From Mytilisepta virgata (lineage: Eukaryota; Mollusca; Bivalvia; Mytilida; Mytilidae), in assembly GCA_028015205.1 (NCBI GenBank), contig CM051514.1, forward strand, positions 26,676,150-26,740,149: DNA of 64,000 nt, read 5' to 3'. A program made the translations under genes and the position numbers. Below the pieces are notes generated by a model. That model was not told the DNA's origin. It was given only the letters and a program-made list of their open reading frames with translations, and ran no database searches. Of the stretch, positions 21,440 through 33,149 are shown one piece after another (position 1 is the first letter of the stretch; every line of letters starts with the position of its first letter).

Positions 21440-24020
21440 GTGCGTTGGCCATCTTAGTTGAGAATCAAGGTTATCAAACACAATTCTGTAAGAGGACTAT
21501 TGCTGCCATTAGGCTGGTTCCGAATGGCCAAATTTAAGCTATGATGATCTGCAAATTAAATATTACCATAAGGTCCTATGTTCAACTAAATTCAGCAGTG
21601 GTGGATACTTTGGTTGGCATTCTGGGACATCGGATACAATACTGACGGAGAACAATTTAAGGACAATTTCTGCCAGGTTTGGTTCCCACTGGCTCTGTAG
21701 TTTCAGACCAGAAGATTTTTAATGAATTTTCCAATAGGGTTCAATGTTAAACTATTTACGGCTTCTGGGGACATCTTGGCTGACAATCCGGTTCTTCGGA
21801 CAAAATCTGAAAGAGAACTATTTAAGGACCATTGGTGCTAAGAGTGGTACCAATTGGCTCAGTAAATTCAGACAAGAAGATTTTTTAATAAATGTTCCCA
21901 TAGGGGTCCAATGTTAACCTATGTTCGGCTGTGGCAGCCATCGTGGTTGATAGTCCGGGTCATCAGACACAATTCTGAAAGACGACCATCTAAGGACCAT
22001 TTGTGCCATGTCTGGTAACAATTGGCTCAGTGGTTTCAGACAAGAAGATTATTTAATGAATTTTCCCATAGTATCCTATGGTTACAAATGGCCAAGTTTA
22101 AGGTATGATGATCTGCAAATTAAATTCTACCATAGGGTCCTATGAACCATTTCTGTCAAGTTTGATTACAATTGGCTTAGTGTTTTCAGACAAGTAGATA
22201 TTTTTTTATGAATTTTCAGATATATGTTAAACTAAGTTCGGCTGTGATGGTCATGTTGGTTGATATTCTGAGCCATCGTTCACAATTATGACAGAATACA
22301 ATCTAAGGACCATTGCTGCCAAGTCTGATTCCAAATTTGTTGAGTAGTTTTAGACAAGAAGATTTTTTAATGAATTTTCCCGTAAGGTCCAATATTCGGC
22401 TGAGGTGATCATCTTGGTTGACAGTCTGGGTCATATAACACAATTCTGAAAGAGGATCACTTAAGGACCATTGCTGCTAAGTTTTGTTCCAATTGACTCA
22501 GTAGTTTCAGACAAGAAGATTTAAATGAATTTCCCATAGGGTCATGTCTTAAACTAAGTTGGGCTGTGGGGCCATCTTGATTGATCGTCTCAATTCTGAA
22601 AGAAGACAATCTAAAGACCATTGCTGCCAAATCTGGTTCCAATTGGCCATGTACATTTTGTACTTACATTGCAGATTTTAACCCCCCTTTCTCTCGCTTA
22701 GTTTAACATGCTTATTTATAGTGGATTGGGAAACAAGTTATACCAACTTATAATAATCCCTCTCCACTTGTCGGTTGCGAGAGCGGTCCCTGAAGCGGAA
22801 TTGTAGCATACTCTTTTTCGACATCTTAAACGGGCTAAGGGTGTTGATCCATTTTTTGTCCCCGTCCGACGGACTAGCATCGTTTACCGAGACCATCCGC
22901 GCAAATGGTGTCGATAGGGCGTCGCAAATTTGATCCCTGAACTGGGAATCGATCCAGGGACCTTTGGTTTCGTAGTCCGACCCACTACAGCACGGTGCCC
23001 TTTCTCTATTTTGAGTCACAGCAGCATTGTCGGTTGGAAGTCGGCAATGCCGGACACAAGTTTGTAAGGGGGCCACCCAAGGACTATTCCAAAAAAGTTT
23101 GGTCCCAGTTGGTCCAGTGGTTCCAGAGCAGAAAATCTACACCGGACGACGTTGACGGGCGCCAAGTGATGGCAATAGCTCACATGGCCTTTTAAGGCAG
23201 ATGAGCTAAAAAGTAGCGAAATATTGGACATGAAAACAACAAAATTAATAGCTAGTGGCTCAACTGACCTTGAATCACTCACCTGGCTTCTATTATGCCT
23301 TTTGAAAAGCTGTTAAAGAAATGCAAAATTGTCAAAGTAACCTGGCTATTTGACTTTTGACATACAAAAGGTATATCATTTGAATCTGTCCTTTCATATG
23401 AAATTCCTGTCAACTTGGGTTAATGCTGCAAAGTTTCAAAATATTACATCATGTAGTTTCAGAGAATATTTTTGAAAATTGGCCAATCTTAATCAAAGAT
23501 GGTCTCTGGCGACCATGTTGTTCATCCGTCTGGAACCAACGGTGGAACTTTACTAAAGGTCCTTCTATACATCATTTCTGCCGACTTTGGTTATAATATG
23601 CCAATTAATGACTGAGTGACAAAAAAGGCTGTTCACATATGGTTTCAAAGGAAATTTTGAAGAGCAGCAGACGTCGGTTGAGCCGATGAATCTCAATCAA
23701 ACATCGATCGTTTGTAGAAGATATTTTTGTCATCAATCCTGCAAAGTGTCAAAACATTTCATAATGTAGTTTCAGGAGAAAATTTTGTAAATTGGCCAAT
23801 AAAAATCAAAGATGCCCTCTGGCGGCCATGTTGTTCATCCAACCGAAAGCAATGATGAATCGTTTGTAGAGTTCCTTCCATACATAATTTTTACCAAGTA
23901 TGGTTATAATCCGCCAACTGGTTTCAGAGGACAAGATGAAAATATTAAAATTTACGGACAACGGACGACGGACGCAAAGAGATGACATAAGCTTACATTG
24001 CCTATACACCAGGTGAGCTA
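21440..24020 (+). repeat. Degenerate tandem array, about 190-bp units
   Basis: Seven or so units at 21440-22660 share 'CAGACAAGAAGATTTTTTAA', 'CCCATAGGGTCC', 'GCCATCTTGGTTGA' and 'AAGGACCATTGCTGCCAA'. After an embedded SINE, related but more diverged units run to 24020. Two stretches end with 'GACGTTGACGGGCGCCAAGT'-like sequence and 'TGAGCTAAAAA' (23140-23215 and 23950-24020), a repeat edge also present at 34640-34685. Frames of 60-112 codons here are repeat by-products. Confidence 0.7.
22695..22997 (-). mobile_element. tRNA-derived SINE, family B, with 10-bp target duplication
   Basis: Minus-strand insertion of 303 bp between direct repeats 'CCCTTTCTCT' at 22685-22694 and 22998-23007. The 5' head begins GCACCGTGCTGTAGTGGG (A-box-like) and contains 'GGATCGATTCCC' as B box, spaced as in a tRNA gene. 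It interrupts the surrounding tandem array. The body is unrelated to SINE families A and C in this window. Confidence 0.75.
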
Positions 24021-24430
24021 AAAATAACAAGAGGGACGATAGATGTTTTGTATGATTAGGTAATTGGAATATTCTGTTACATAAAAGGTTCAATAAATAC
24101 ATTGTACCTCAAACCACACGTTATAACCGTCAAATGATTTAACTGGTGAATTCAAAATAACCCAGTCGCAAAAGTTTACCTGACTGACATTTTTGCTTTG
24201 GTAGGAAAGTCAGTGTGATATCATTTACAACCAAGTAATTTATTAACTATTAAATTTAGTCATACCCAACAAATAAGTTGTTTTCAAATGGATTATTACA
24301 CATAGATTCAGAATGCAGATTGAGATGCTCGTGTTTTATATCTTTGTTGTCAATTTATGAACATTAATATAAGTGAAAATAGAAATGTAAAGGTAGGAAC
24401 TAATTTTGTGCAATAATTAAAACGTTTAAC

Positions 24431-24736
24431 CTCCAAATCCAAGTTTGTAATGCTGTGTTACAACTTTAGCTTCTACAATACCAAGTTCCATACTGTGAAC
24501 ATAATCTGGCAGAGGTTGGTTCTCGTTGTATTCTGTGTCAAGATTTACTTCCATCGCCACGTCTAGCACATTAAAATCCTTCTGATTTAACCACAAAACA
24601 TACGTCTCATTAATGTTAGTCGCATCGCCAAAGTAATAGTACATATCCATATCTTTAGCTGGGTCGGCGTCGTACATGTGGAATGTAAATGTTGCATTGC
24701 AGCGATTTATAGTTGGTGCAAGTAACTTGTCCTGGA
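24431..24736 (-). CDS. Exon 6: ectodomain segment of unknown family
   Basis: A 306-base phase 1-1 exon, acceptor ATTTCAG, donor AG|GTTAAA (a weak donor). About 102 residues, acidic and rich in Asn/Asp/Tyr, with sequons NAT and NET and a single early cysteine (INRCNAT). The GGT-TAA that seems to end the frame is the donor site itself, not a real stop. I do not recognise the fold; a beta-sandwich-like secreted domain would fit but cannot be shown. It joins exon 7 through a split Gly codon. Confidence 0.75.
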
Positions 24737-24739
24737 CTG

Positions 24740-26940
24740 AAATATATAAATATAAACGTTAAAAATGTCATTAAATATAATAGTTTTCATTAATGATTAC
24801 TTTTATTCACGGTTATTATTAGACGTAAATGTACATAATGTGTATTACATGTATTAGTCGGGCGGTCGGAGTCAACCTTTTTTAGGATTTAATGTACCCA
24901 AATAACATACACCTGAAAAAGTGTGAAATCAACATTTTTTATCAACATGTCTCATTTATATATTATCCAACCTAAAAAGTTAAAGACATGTAACCTCAAA
25001 ATACCTACTGGGGACCCTCTAGAACTATAAATGTATTTTATTACGGATTACGCGCAATCAGTCTTTTCCCATTACATGTTTCAGTATAGTCAAAGTGTTA
25101 TCTGCAAGCAGATAACATTTTTCTTTGGAATATCTTTTCCGGCGTAGTATATCGATATAATTGTTATCCTGAGACTGTGTGATGTTTGTATTTGTATATT
25201 TATATATATAATTTCCTTGAAATAGACATATAGGTCAGTACAAGAAAGGTTCTGTTCAAATAATGCACAATTTTTGTGACAAACTAATATGCCATTTCAA
25301 GTACATATAAGACGTCTGCAGACATCCGTCCTTCAAAGAAAACCGGAATCAAACTGTCACTATCTTCCACTCGAACATCATTAGGGTTTCGAAATTGGGC
25401 TATGCTATTTGAGAGTATATCTAAATACAGATCTGCAAATTATTCATAATGAATTAATAAAATATATCCCAAACATAAAGGCTTGTATTTTATAACCTGC
25501 TGTATTCGGGGGATTTGATAATAGATACAAACAATTGAAGCGGTTTTGAATAAACCATATTTTCCTAAATTCCATTACTCGTTTTAAACTCTCCTTCCCT
25601 ATATTTCTCATTTATTACTGGTTCCGTAGATGAACATTGACAGATAACAGATTTGCACCAGTTAATTTCATTCCTACCCCTTTTAGGGTTAGAAGGAGAC
25701 GTTTCACTGGGCTACAAAAAAAATCCATAATATGTCGGATCTTCTACGTATCCGCCGATATCGGTACAAATGTTATTAACAGTAACATTAAGACACATTT
25801 CAGTTGTAAAATAATACTAAAATACCGAGTTCAAGTATAAATTATCTCAGACAATATTCAATGCTTTTATGCCGTAAATGAAAGTTAACATTGCACGAAA
25901 CGTCATAGTGAATGACACGGGGAACAACACTAAACACGAGATAGGTAGTGAATTCCAGAAAACATCTCAATCAAATTGCGTTGAACACCGTAATGATATT
26001 TTCCGTGTTTCTCTGTAATTTGTTAATTCTGCAGGTTTAAAATTGGTTTTGGAATTAGGTTTTCTATTATTTACTTGCAACAATAGTTAAAATTAAAAAT
26101 ATTAGGGAAAAATATACATGTAAAGAAAATTGTGTTTATTTCGCTTTGAAAAGAGACTCGGTTAAATCAAAAGTTATAACTATGCATTTTGAAAGGCCTA
26201 AGTCTTGTTGCGTTTATGGATATCTTTATACTTCCGATAAAAGGTGAAATGACGGAGTATAAAAATCAGTTGGTCAATTATTTCTTTATACAGTACCTTG
26301 GAAAAGCATGAAATTTCCAAAAAACGTGACCGTACGAATTTCTTACGACCTGTTAAAATGAAAATATAGACATTGTTCTTTCATACAGACACATTTTTAT
26401 CCGTTTGCTATACTGGTATATTAAACTTCTAATTAAGCAATTAAGCGTCTTTTTCTACATCGACCGCGGTACTATATTTATAATTCTACCAAATACACTA
26501 ACTATAGTATAAACGGTTCCAAATCATCTTTCACGTAACTTAGTACTTCTTCACTCCCGCACGTTCAAAGAGAGTTCATCAGTGTTGTAGCTGTCCTGTC
26601 TATACATTAATGTGATACATTGTATGTATATATGCAAAAATGAATTAATAAAATATATCCCAAACATAAAGGCTTTTTGGAAGTTCGATATTTATAATTG
26701 GGACCCATGTTACCCGACATTTTTAATTGTAAGTTTACGTTTGTCACCCGAATTCCTCTTTGATTTTCACTTTATGCAATTATTTCACAGTATTTGTAAT
26801 TCCATACAAAGTGTTCCATTAATATTGTTAAACTGACCAATTCGCCTCCCCCTTTCCACCGCCTTCTAACTTGAATAGTACATATATACAGTGTCATATA
26901 CATTGATTGAAAATAACAAAAACACAGATCTAAATTATTT
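24740..26940. other. Intron 5, 35-bp direct repeat, otherwise featureless
   Basis: No gene. A 35-base sequence containing 'AAATATATCCCAAACATAAA' occurs identically at 25450-25484 and 26641-26675, 1191 bases apart. A weak plus-strand relative of the 160-bp tandem unit lies at 26690-26830, and others lie at 27340-27600. Confidence 0.5.
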
Positions 26941-26959
26941 ATATTTCATATTTACTAAC

Positions 26960-27070
26960 TCTCTAGACATGTACTACCACCAAAACCTGACGAACACACA
27001 CACGTTCCACTTCCTGAAGTCCCCTGGCAATCTCCTGGAAAGCATGGAAAATTGTACGAACATGTAGCAG
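26960..27070 (-). CDS. Exon 5: EGF-like domain 2
   Basis: Symmetric phase 1-1 exon of 111 bases with acceptor TTTCAG and donor GA|GTTAGT. Six cysteines are spaced C-x5-C-x4-C-x8-C-x1-C-x8-C, ending SSGFGGSTC, again an EGF-like pattern without a calcium signature. The exon is too short and too intron-bounded to stand out as an open reading frame. It joins exon 4 with the A-A-T-C junction and exon 6 with a split Ile codon. With exon 4 it makes a tandem EGF pair between the EMI-like head and the unknown ectodomain. Confidence 0.86.
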
Positions 27071-28105
27071 CTGAAAGATATAAAATTATTTATTGAAATA
27101 TTGTATAACAGTGATTATTTTCCTTTTCCCTCCACTCTTTCTTTGTACTTGTCTTGAAAATAAGATGCAATAAATTCCCACATATAATTATCCCCACATT
27201 TTTTAAAGATATTTTATAAATTTTATAAATTTTCGTCATCCCTCTCGCTTTCGTGTGAATATCCTTTCATATTTTAGGCGATATCATTTCCGTGTAGAAT
27301 CATAACATTCCATTTTTAGAGTTTAGAAAACGAAATTTGAAAAAGGTTTTAGAATTTGGAGTATATAAAAAACATTATGCACTTAAGCCTTTTAACTGAA
27401 TTCCTCTGTTTATTTGATGCATATTATCTTTATTAAACTGTGTGCAGATGAGCAATACGTTTTGAAATGTGTTTGAAAATGTGTTCCATAGTTAAGGTCC
27501 ACAAGAATCGAATTTGAATTCAAAAATTGAGTATTTCGAGCTTGTAATCTAAACTCCTCTTCTGTGTTTTATTTGTTGATTTTATTTCTATACTTTGTCT
27601 TCATAAACATACAAATTGAGTACCAAAAGAATCGGATTCCACATTACAATGAAGTTAAGCTTGACACATTAACACCTATTTTAATTGTCAATACGGTGGG
27701 CACTGCTACATATAAACTACGTTTTGAACTTCATTTCAGTATGGTCCTAATTGGTCAAGGAGATTTCAGGGGAAAGGAATTTTAAAAATAAATTCAGCTT
27801 TTTGCTGGTTGTCTAGCTTTTTAACAGTACAATATTAACTTACATTTTATGTTATATTATTAGACGGCATAAAGTACTTGATATGTATTAAAAAATAACC
27901 ATTATCTAGGAAAAGAGATTGTTGTCTGATTCATAGTTCAAAAAGACAATAAACTTTGAAGAACTTCAACCTTACATTAGGAAATTCTGAGACCATTCAA
28001 AAGACCAAATTGAGATGATATTTGGGATATAAATGTGTAAATCGATTAGAAAAAACCGAATCAAAATTTAGTCCAAATTGCCATCGCGATTTCACAGTTA
28101 TGTAA

Positions 28106-28352
28106 GGGACGAGATCAAAAGTTCAATGTCGGATAAAAAACTTAATTCAAATAGTTTGGGGGTGGGGGGGGGGGGTAAAAATCACTGGAAGTTTTGTTAT
28201 CCGACATCGATTTTTGTATACGCCTATATTGGTCAATCAATTTTTCCCAAATTAAGTTAAGAGGGGGGTGGGGGGGGGGGGGGGGGGGGGGTCAGTGAAA
28301 AAACTATGTGAATTAAGTTTTTTATCCGACATTGAACTTTTGATCTCGTCCC
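28106..28352. mobile_element. PIF/Harbinger-type MITE, 247 bp
   Basis: TIRs of 49 bases (28106-28154 and 28304-28352), matching at all but one position and starting GGGACGAGATC, flanked by the 3-bp duplication TAA (28103-28105 and 28353-28355), the target size of PIF/Harbinger elements. The interior is short, with two long G-runs (about 28158-28176 and 28262-28291). It shares TIRs and inner sequence with the 566-bp element at 54665-55230. Confidence 0.86.
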
Positions 28353-28836
28353 TAACAAACTTATTTTTGCCTAGTTATCTATATATAAAGTTGTATAGAC
28401 TGTCGTTTTTGCTGTCAATCAGATAAGTGTGTGCACAAAAACCACGTAAGTCTATAAACAGATTTGGGTCTGGGGATGATGTTTCAAATGCATTATCAGT
28501 TTGACCTTCAACATGGCAAAACATGTTTCTTACGTGAACATAAGACATTATCCATTCATAAATGATATAAAATTTCTTACATATTATAAAAATCTCACCT
28601 TACTAAAGCAATACAAAATAGAACATAGGAAGATGGCAGCTTTTAAATTTGCATTGTACATGTGTGTTTATGGGAACGATTACTCTCCACAGAATATATG
28701 TGAAAGTTTTCCGTATTCTGGTTATTTCAGCATCTATATATCTGTAAATAAAACATAGCAGACGATTTTCTGACTTCCAGTTTTTTTACGTCAAGATTTT
28801 TCCTCATTAGAATGTATCCACTTAATAATACCTTAC

Positions 28837-28932
28837 CTCCCCCGCAACGATAACCCGTCCATCCACCTTTACATGCACACACGCCTGGCTGAGAACATGT
28901 ACCACTGTTCAAACATGGGGGTCTGCAGATAG
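28837..28932 (-). CDS. Exon 4: EGF-like domain 1
   Basis: Symmetric phase 1-1 exon of 96 bases, as is usual for shuffled EGF modules. Acceptor TTTTAG, donor AG|GTAAGG. It carries six cysteines spaced C-x3-C-x5-C-x5-C-x1-C-x8-C, with the usual Gly/aromatic turn KGGWTGYRC before the last one. There is no calcium-binding signature (no D/N-x-D/N-E/Q before Cys1), so it is a non-calcium EGF-like fold, expected to be extracellular with three disulfides. The open frame continues past the donor into the intron but loses all domain similarity there. Confidence 0.87.
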
Positions 28933-28939
28933 CTAAAAC

Positions 28940-30205
28940 ATGTTTGCAAAAACTGTGTAAGTTACTTTATCTTCACTTTATCTTCATTTAGATAAGTGTA
29001 ATTTAACTTAGACTGATATTCGAACATAACACTTTAGTAGAATTAAATTCTGAAAAATAATTTAATAAAATATCTTGAACCTTTAATAAAATAAAATTCA
29101 GCATTATTGATAGTTCGCAGGGTAAATCAAGGGATTCATCTAACTTCTTTTGACATATTGGATATCGATTATACACATTAAAATTATAGTAAATCGGGGA
29201 TATATGAATGATAATTAAAGCAAATCAGTAGTGATTTGTTAAAATGCAACTTCCTAGGCAGAAGTAATATTTTCTTCCCCCTGGTCTGTTGGTATATTTC
29301 TGTTTTATGCCTGTCATCCTTACATTTATTACAAAATGTTTATATTAATTTTGCACATTGATTTAAGAAAAAAATGCAGCTGTTGTTTTAAGGTAAACAT
29401 AGATAAACAATAGATAAATGTATAGTATATTTATAGGTTTCACAATTAGTGAGAATTAGATATCGCTTGAAATCAAGTCGACTCGTTTAATTTGGATATA
29501 ATAATAAACGAGAATTGATATCAAACAATATTTGTATTATAATTCTTCAGGAATATTTGTTTGTGATTCGGCGTCCGACCTTAACGTTCATTTTTCTGTG
29601 ACGTCAAACGTTGCTATGCAACGAGGCTTTCAAATGTGGCAACATTGTGTAGCAAATATTGTTGACCAATCAAAATATACCAATTTTCCTACTCAGTCAC
29701 GCGTTGACCAATCAAATTGGCACATTTTTGATATCACTAGTTCATATACATTGTATACGATGAGGTTTAAAATTTCCCTAACCGTCCGAGAGTTGGACAA
29801 TACTGGTCCATCATAAGAGAAATGTTGAATATTATTTCTACTACATTCCAGTTGTATAAAGTAACATATTTGATATTCTTATATGACAATCAGAAATTCT
29901 TATCAATTAATGTTTACAGGAGGTATGACATAAAAGGAAAAACTGTAAATAAAATATATTGAACTAAACGAAAGTACTTGTTTTTTACAGGCTGATAGAT
30001 GTACATTCTCAGGGTTTTTGTTACTCTTATCGTATAACATAAGGATTGGTACCATTTTGCATAGGTGCATCGATGTATTATAGAAGACAATTAAAATTAA
30101 TGCTTTTATTTAAATATCAACTAGCAACTGAGATAGTGATAAATTTGAACCCATTTAAGACTTTGAACCCCCCGGCAAAACCAACCACTTAGTTGAAATA
30201 ATAAA
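28940..30205. other. Intron 3 portion, no feature seen
   Basis: AT-rich. A 94-codon plus-strand frame at 29532-29816 has no motif, no flanking splice pattern and no relation to the host gene. Confidence 0.5.
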
Positions 30206-30219
30206 TATTATATTATAGC

Positions 30220-32716
30220 TTGATTGATTGATTGACTGATTGATTGATTATTGTTTTACGCCGTGTGGGCGACATTTAAGCCATATCACGGCGAGAACTA
30301 ATTAAATAAGGTATGTTAAAACAAATACTATGTAAAGCGAATGAACTATTTACAAATAATATTTAAGGAGAAAGTAAAGCAATAAAACACTACAAGACAA
30401 ACATCAAAATCAAAAATACTATCACAGACGAAATTTGGAAAATAATATCACAGATACGCTAATAAATAAATTAACATCATTCAAAATATATGAACAAATT
30501 AAAAATTATTGGACTCCATTCAAGAATGTTAGACTATATTCTCGAATACAGTCCAACGTCTTTCAAATAATGTAAAATACGGTTGCCAGCAACCTTTGTA
30601 AACAAGTCTTTCATATTGTTGACTGTGTAGTACCGATTAATAATGTCGGATTTATCTACACAGTCAATTAAAAGATGTTTAATACTATGTCGACATTGAC
30701 ATGGAATACACTCAGGAGGCGGCTCATTCTCTAAAATAAAAGAATGAGTCGTCCTGGTGTGGCCAATGCGACATCTTGTTAAAACAACTTGGTCTCTTCG
30801 GCTTTTGTCGAAGAAACAAACATTCTTGCCAACAGTTGGCTCTATAGAATGTAATTTATTGTCTGTAAGCAGATCCCACCGGGACTGCCACAGACGTAAA
30901 ACATATTTGTATATTAAAGGTTTAAAATCAGAATAAGGCACGGACATATTAGTTATGGGTTCATCTAAAGCATCCTTCGCTATTCTATCTACGACTGTGT
31001 TCCCCTTTATACCAACATGACTTGGTATCCAGAGAAAAACTACTTCTTTACCCAAGACAGAAAGTCTTTTATAAAATTCTATGATATATGAAATCAAAGG
31101 ATTTCTATATTTCTGACCTTCTATGGCCAATAAACATGAAAGAGAATCAGAACAAATTAGAAAGTTTTCTTTGTCAGAAGATCTAATGAATTTTAAGGCA
31201 AGAACAATAGCTCTTGCCTCAGCTGTAAATATAGAACTGGAAGATGGAAGACGAAGAGTCGCTGCCCGTTGTCCATAAACAGCAGCAGCAGCTACTTTAT
31301 CTCCGTCTTTTGATCCATCAGTATAAATGGTATCGAACCCTTGAAAATTTGATTTAATTTCAGCAAACTGTTGCCGAATTTCAATGGGGTTAGGTTCCGA
31401 CTTTTTATGTTTCCTGATGTCAAAAATGAATTTGGCTTTGGGTACAAGCCAAGGTGGCGATTGAGGTATATTAATAGGGGCAATTTCATCAAGGTTAATG
31501 TTAGAACAAGAAATGTGTGGTTTCATCCGGATACCAAAAGGAGGAATTTTGTTTTCATGCTGTTCAAAAATATCCTCATAGAGGGGGTTGAAAACACAGT
31601 CGTAGGCAGGATTTGAAGGATAGGCTCTCAGCTTTGTTAAATATTGTAGACCAAGTTTAATTCTGCGGTTATAAAGAGACGGCTCGTTCGCCTCTACATA
31701 TAAACTTTCTACGGGAGAAGTTCTGAACGCCCCCAAGGCCAAACGTAGGCCTTGGTGGTGAACCGTGTCTAGAATCTTTATGTAGGATTTGCGAGCAGAT
31801 CCATATATAATGGAACCATAGTCAAGTTTTGATCTAACTAAAGATCGATATAAATTTAATAAAATATTTTTATCAGCACCCCAGTCAGTGCTGGACACAA
31901 CTTTTAAAATATCCAATGCTTTCAAGCATTTCGCTTTAAGCATTTTGATATGGGGTAGAAAGGTAAGTTTATTGTCAAACAGAATGCCAAGAAATTTTGT
32001 TTCTTTCACGACTTTAATTGGAGAGTTATAAATTTTTAGTTCAGGGTCCAAATGCAGTTTTCGTTTATTACAAAAATGCATACATACTGTTTTAGAGCTG
32101 GAAAATTTAAAACCGTTTTCCATAGCCCATTTTTCGATTTTATTTAAAGACAATTGTAATTGTCTTTCAACGTTGGTCATATTTTTAGCTCTATAACATA
32201 TTAAAAAATCATCAACATAAAGAGAACCTTCAACATTCTTCTGTAAGGTTTCAGCCAAACTATTTATTTTAATGCTAAATAAAGTCACAGAGAGGATACT
32301 TCCCTGAGGAACACCCATCTCTTGTTCAAATGGATCAGATAAAGTTGTATTAACCTTTACCTTGAAATGTCTGTCTAACAAAAAATTGTCAATAAAGGTA
32401 GGGAGCCTACCCTTCAACCCCATATCATTTAAATCTTTTAAAATGCCATATTTCCAGGTAGTGTCGTATGCTTTCTCAAGATCGAAAAAGACCGACACCA
32501 CATGTTCACCCTTAGCAAACCCGTTACGTATAAAAGATTCAAAGCGAACAAGATGATCTAACGTGCTTCTGCCTTGTCGGAACCCACACTGCACATTGGA
32601 CAGGAGACCATTTGTCTCTAGGAACCAAACAAGGCGGTCGTTGATCATCCGTTCCATTGTTTTACAGACGCAACTTGTGAGGGCAATTGGCCGATAATTC
32701 GACGGTTCAAAATGAT
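30220..32716 (-). mobile_element. I/Nimb-like LINE, 5'-truncated copy 1
   Basis: Minus-strand insertion bounded by the direct repeat 'ATATTATAGC' at 30210-30219 and 32715-32724 (8-10 bp, since the first two bases could belong to the element). Comparison with copy 2 at 59128-64000 shows that the 5' end is cut inside ORF2, at the codons before the first RT motif. The 3' end has a hairpin (CGCCGTG...CACGGCG, 30256-30293) and a (TCAA)n tail. Truncation plus target duplication plus simple tail is the standard product of target-primed reverse transcription. Confidence 0.9.
30534..32714 (-). CDS. LINE ORF2 C-terminal two thirds: RT, RNase H, CCHC
   Basis: 726 codons open from the truncation point to the stop, with no frameshift. 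RT motifs: EPSNYRPIALTSCVCKTMER, GFRQGRSTLDHL, FFDLEKAYDTTW (motif A Asp), GVPQGSILSVTLF (B), SLYVDDFLI (C, catalytic YVDD) and FLGILFDNKL. RNase H follows with its full catalytic set: YTDGS (Asp), TAEARAI (Glu), CSDSLS (Asp), WIPSHVG and VVDRIAKDA (His, Asp). The end carries CIPCQCRHSIKHLLIDC, a CCHC-type knuckle. RNase H plus APE endonuclease (seen in copy 2) places it in the I group; Nimb-like is my best guess. The copy lacks the endonuclease and ORF1 and so is not autonomous. Confidence 0.92.
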   Translation of the reverse strand, partial: HFEPSNYRPIALTSCVCKTMERMINDRLVWFLETNGLLSNVQCGFRQGRSTLDHLVRFESFIRNGFAKGEHVVSVFFDLEKAYDTTWKYGILKDLNDMGLKGRLPTFIDNFLLDRHFKVKVNTTLSDPFEQEMGVPQGSILSVTLFSIKINSLAETLQKNVEGSLYVDDFLICYRAKNMTNVERQLQLSLNKIEKWAMENGFKFSSSKTVCMHFCNKRKLHLDPELKIYNSPIKVVKETKFLGILFDNKLTFLPHIKMLKAKCLKALDILKVVSSTDWGADKNILLNLYRSLVRSKLDYGSIIYGSARKSYIKILDTVHHQGLRLALGAFRTSPVESLYVEANEPSLYNRRIKLGLQYLTKLRAYPSNPAYDCVFNPLYEDIFEQHENKIPPFGIRMKPHISCSNINLDEIAPINIPQSPPWLVPKAKFIFDIRKHKKSEPNPIEIRQQFAEIKSNFQGFDTIYTDGSKDGDKVAAAAVYGQRAATLRLPSSSSIFTAEARAIVLALKFIRSSDKENFLICSDSLSCLLAIEGQKYRNPLISYIIEFYKRLSVLGKEVVFLWIPSHVGIKGNTVVDRIAKDALDEPITNMSVPYSDFKPLIYKYVLRLWQSRWDLLTDNKLHSIEPTVGKNVCFFDKSRRDQVVLTRCRIGHTRTTHSFILENEPPPECIPCQCRHSIKHLLIDCVDKSDIINRYYTVNNMKDLFTKVAGNRILHYLKDVGLYSRI

Positions 32717-32719
32717 ATT

Positions 32720-33140
32720 ATAGCAATGTTTTGCACAAAATATGCATATTTAGTCAGTTGTGCTGAAAGCCAGAAAAAATTGAACCTGAAATAATTACCA
32801 GAAACATTAACGAGCAGTTTTAAAAGATAAAATGACCAATGTGAGGGTGGGGGGAGATTATAAAACAAGATATGCATATTAAGTCAGTTTGGCTAAACGC
32901 CAGAAAAATTTAAACATGACACAATTAGAAATAAACAGCAGCCCCATGAGCGCATGATATGCCCGCCGTCCAGAAAATTAATTTTCAACAATTATTATCA
33001 TATAGACCATTTGATTATTTTTGATGAACAAGTCACATCTCATTCTGAAACAGAAAATCGACATTTCATAAAAAAAAGTATAAAGACCTTTAGACTATCA
33101 CAACAAACAACTGGATGTGTAAAGTTTGAAGTAAATTGGA
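32720..33140. repeat. Diverged direct duplication of about 130 bp
   Basis: 'ATATGCATATT-AGTCAGTT' with following 'GCCAGAAAAA' occurs near 32740 and again near 32868, and a shorter relative lies at about 34686. No coding content. Confidence 0.5.
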
Positions 33141-33149
33141 CAATGCGTT

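Noticed and set aside
22738..23282. Frames of 66-112 codons on both strands
   Set aside because: They fall in SINE B and the surrounding tandem array and are due to repeat composition.
24426..24430. Stop codon ending the frame at exon 6
   Set aside because: The GGTTAA is a splice donor (AG|GTTAAA); the phase continues into exon 7, so it is not a real protein end.
29532..29816. 94-codon plus-strand frame in intron 3
   Set aside because: No motif, no splice sites in phase with anything, and composition like the intron.
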